NCBI RefSeq assembly: GCF_900112255.1
Contig: NZ_FOLE01000001.1
Span: 1-64,000, forward strand
Length of the DNA: 64,000 nucleotides
From: Flexibacter flexilis DSM 6793
Lineage (GTDB): Bacteria > Bacteroidota > Bacteroidia > Cytophagales > Flexibacteraceae
Direction: 5' to 3'
In this document: positions 63,370 to 64,000 of the stretch, piece by piece
Layout of the letters: every line of letters begins with the position of its first letter
Numbering within the stretch: the first letter of the stretch is position 1
Program-made: the position numbers and the translations under genes
The notes under the pieces: generated by a model
The model's input: the letters and a program-made list of their open reading frames with translations, nothing else
Database searches by the model: none
Told to the model about the DNA's origin: nothing

Positions 63370-64000
63370 CTACATTAGCTCTCCATTATTTCTGAAATGA
63401 TAACGATACAACGCATATAACGTACTGGTATAGAAGCAATAACGTATCAAATGCGAAAGCGCAATTCCTTCGATACCCCACGAAGGTGCAAGCGTAAAAA
63501 TACAAGATAAATACACGCTGACCGACAACAATTCCATGACCAACATCAAGCGCACACGCGCCTGCGCCACCACGATACTGGCAAAAAAATAACTGATGAC
63601 TTTCATAAAATCGCCTGCCATTTGGTATTTCATCAGGAAGGCGGCTTGCTCAAAACCCGCCGCATTGACCCACACCAACGCGTATTCTTTCACCAAAAAC
63701 ATTGCCCCAAAACCCAAAGCCGCCGCAGGCACAACCCAGCGCATCACCTCGCGCACATAGCTGCGTACCAAGGCTTTATCAGGTAAACTATTGGTTATTT
63801 TGGGATAAAAAATGCTGTTAATAATGGCCGTCGTGGGCAAAATATACAAGTCGCCGAGCCTGACCACCGCTTGCCACCAACCCGTTTGTTCCATGCCAAA
63901 CCGATGTATCACGTACTCTCGCACATGGAAATCCACCATGCGCCCAAACGTAACCACCGCCAAAGCCGTCAGTACGTAGCCCCCAATCGCCCGAAAAGGA
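63370..64000 (-). CDS. polysaccharide/O-antigen flippase (Wzx-like), 5' end cut off
   Basis: The C-terminal 210 residues of an integral membrane protein; the frame runs through the right edge (residues PFRAIGGYVLTALAVVTFGR before the first internal candidate start). It has about six hydrophobic segments, with the pair YILPTTAIINSIFYPKITNS and WGIEGIALSHLIRYCFYTST typical of Wzx/WzxE-like lipid-linked oligosaccharide flippases of the MOP superfamily. It should move a lipid-linked glycan across the inner membrane. The rest of the gene, and probably a glycan locus, lies right of the window. Confidence 0.85.
   Translation of the reverse strand, partial: PFRAIGGYVLTALAVVTFGRMVDFHVREYVIHRFGMEQTGWWQAVVRLGDLYILPTTAIINSIFYPKITNSLPDKALVRSYVREVMRWVVPAAALGFGAMFLVKEYALVWVNAAGFEQAAFLMKYQMAGDFMKVISYFFASIVVAQARVRLMLVMELLSVSVYLSCIFTLAPSWGIEGIALSHLIRYCFYTSTLYALYRYHFRNNGELM

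Overview
The window looks like chromosome from a Bacteroidota bacterium, most likely of the Cytophagia. The evidence is four TonB-dependent receptors, three proteins with type IX secretion (T9SS) C-terminal sorting signals, a HmuY-type heme lipoprotein, MbnP/MbnH-type proteins, a long SecA, and promoters of the Bacteroidota form (TTG or TTTG, about 20 bases, then TAnnTTTG). The genus cannot be named from what is visible. I saw no rRNA, tRNA, CRISPR array, phage or intact insertion sequence. The right edge cuts a flippase gene.

Layout: 0-3 kb, AraC regulator, aldo/keto reductase and VOC protein behind a large inverted repeat. 3-6 kb, DUF4412 protein, a LolA-like/YidD pair and L-serine dehydratase. 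6-7 kb, a lone AT-rich Mrr-like nuclease. 7-12.7 kb, a membrane patatin, dapB, a GT-C-like membrane protein and a BatD-like protein. 12.8-16.5 kb, a propeller histidine kinase with a LytTR response regulator. 16.5-25.2 kb, a mirror-like block of two YfiR-family periplasmic proteins and three TonB-dependent receptors. 25.5-33.5 kb, an orphan efflux adaptor, a T9SS-exported leucine-rich-repeat protein, a subclass B1 metallo-beta-lactamase, a TPMT-like methyltransferase, a PorE-like OmpA protein and an L,D-transpeptidase. 33.5-37 kb, the MbnP-MbnH-type pair and a Fur/nuclease pair. 37-44 kb, an aminotransferase, two glycosyltransferases, rpsT, an ABC exporter with a degenerate ATPase domain, and pth. 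44-48 kb, a heme receptor/HmuY operon with a clear promoter and palindromic operator. 48-58 kb, two giant paralogous T9SS surface proteins. 58-64 kb, secA, a TPM-domain membrane protein and a truncated flippase.

Two themes recur. One is envelope traffic and metal or heme handling: TonB receptors, HmuY, MbnP with its di-heme partner, Fur, PorE-like OmpA and T9SS cargo. The other is compact transcription units closed by very regular hairpin terminators, several shared by convergent genes.

The best candidates for undescribed biology are the YfiR/TonB-receptor block beside a LytTR system, the ABC exporter in which most ATPase motifs are altered and whose N-terminal part sits in a separate overlapping frame, the placement of an L,D-transpeptidase in an MbnP/MbnH operon, and the operator architecture in front of the heme operon.
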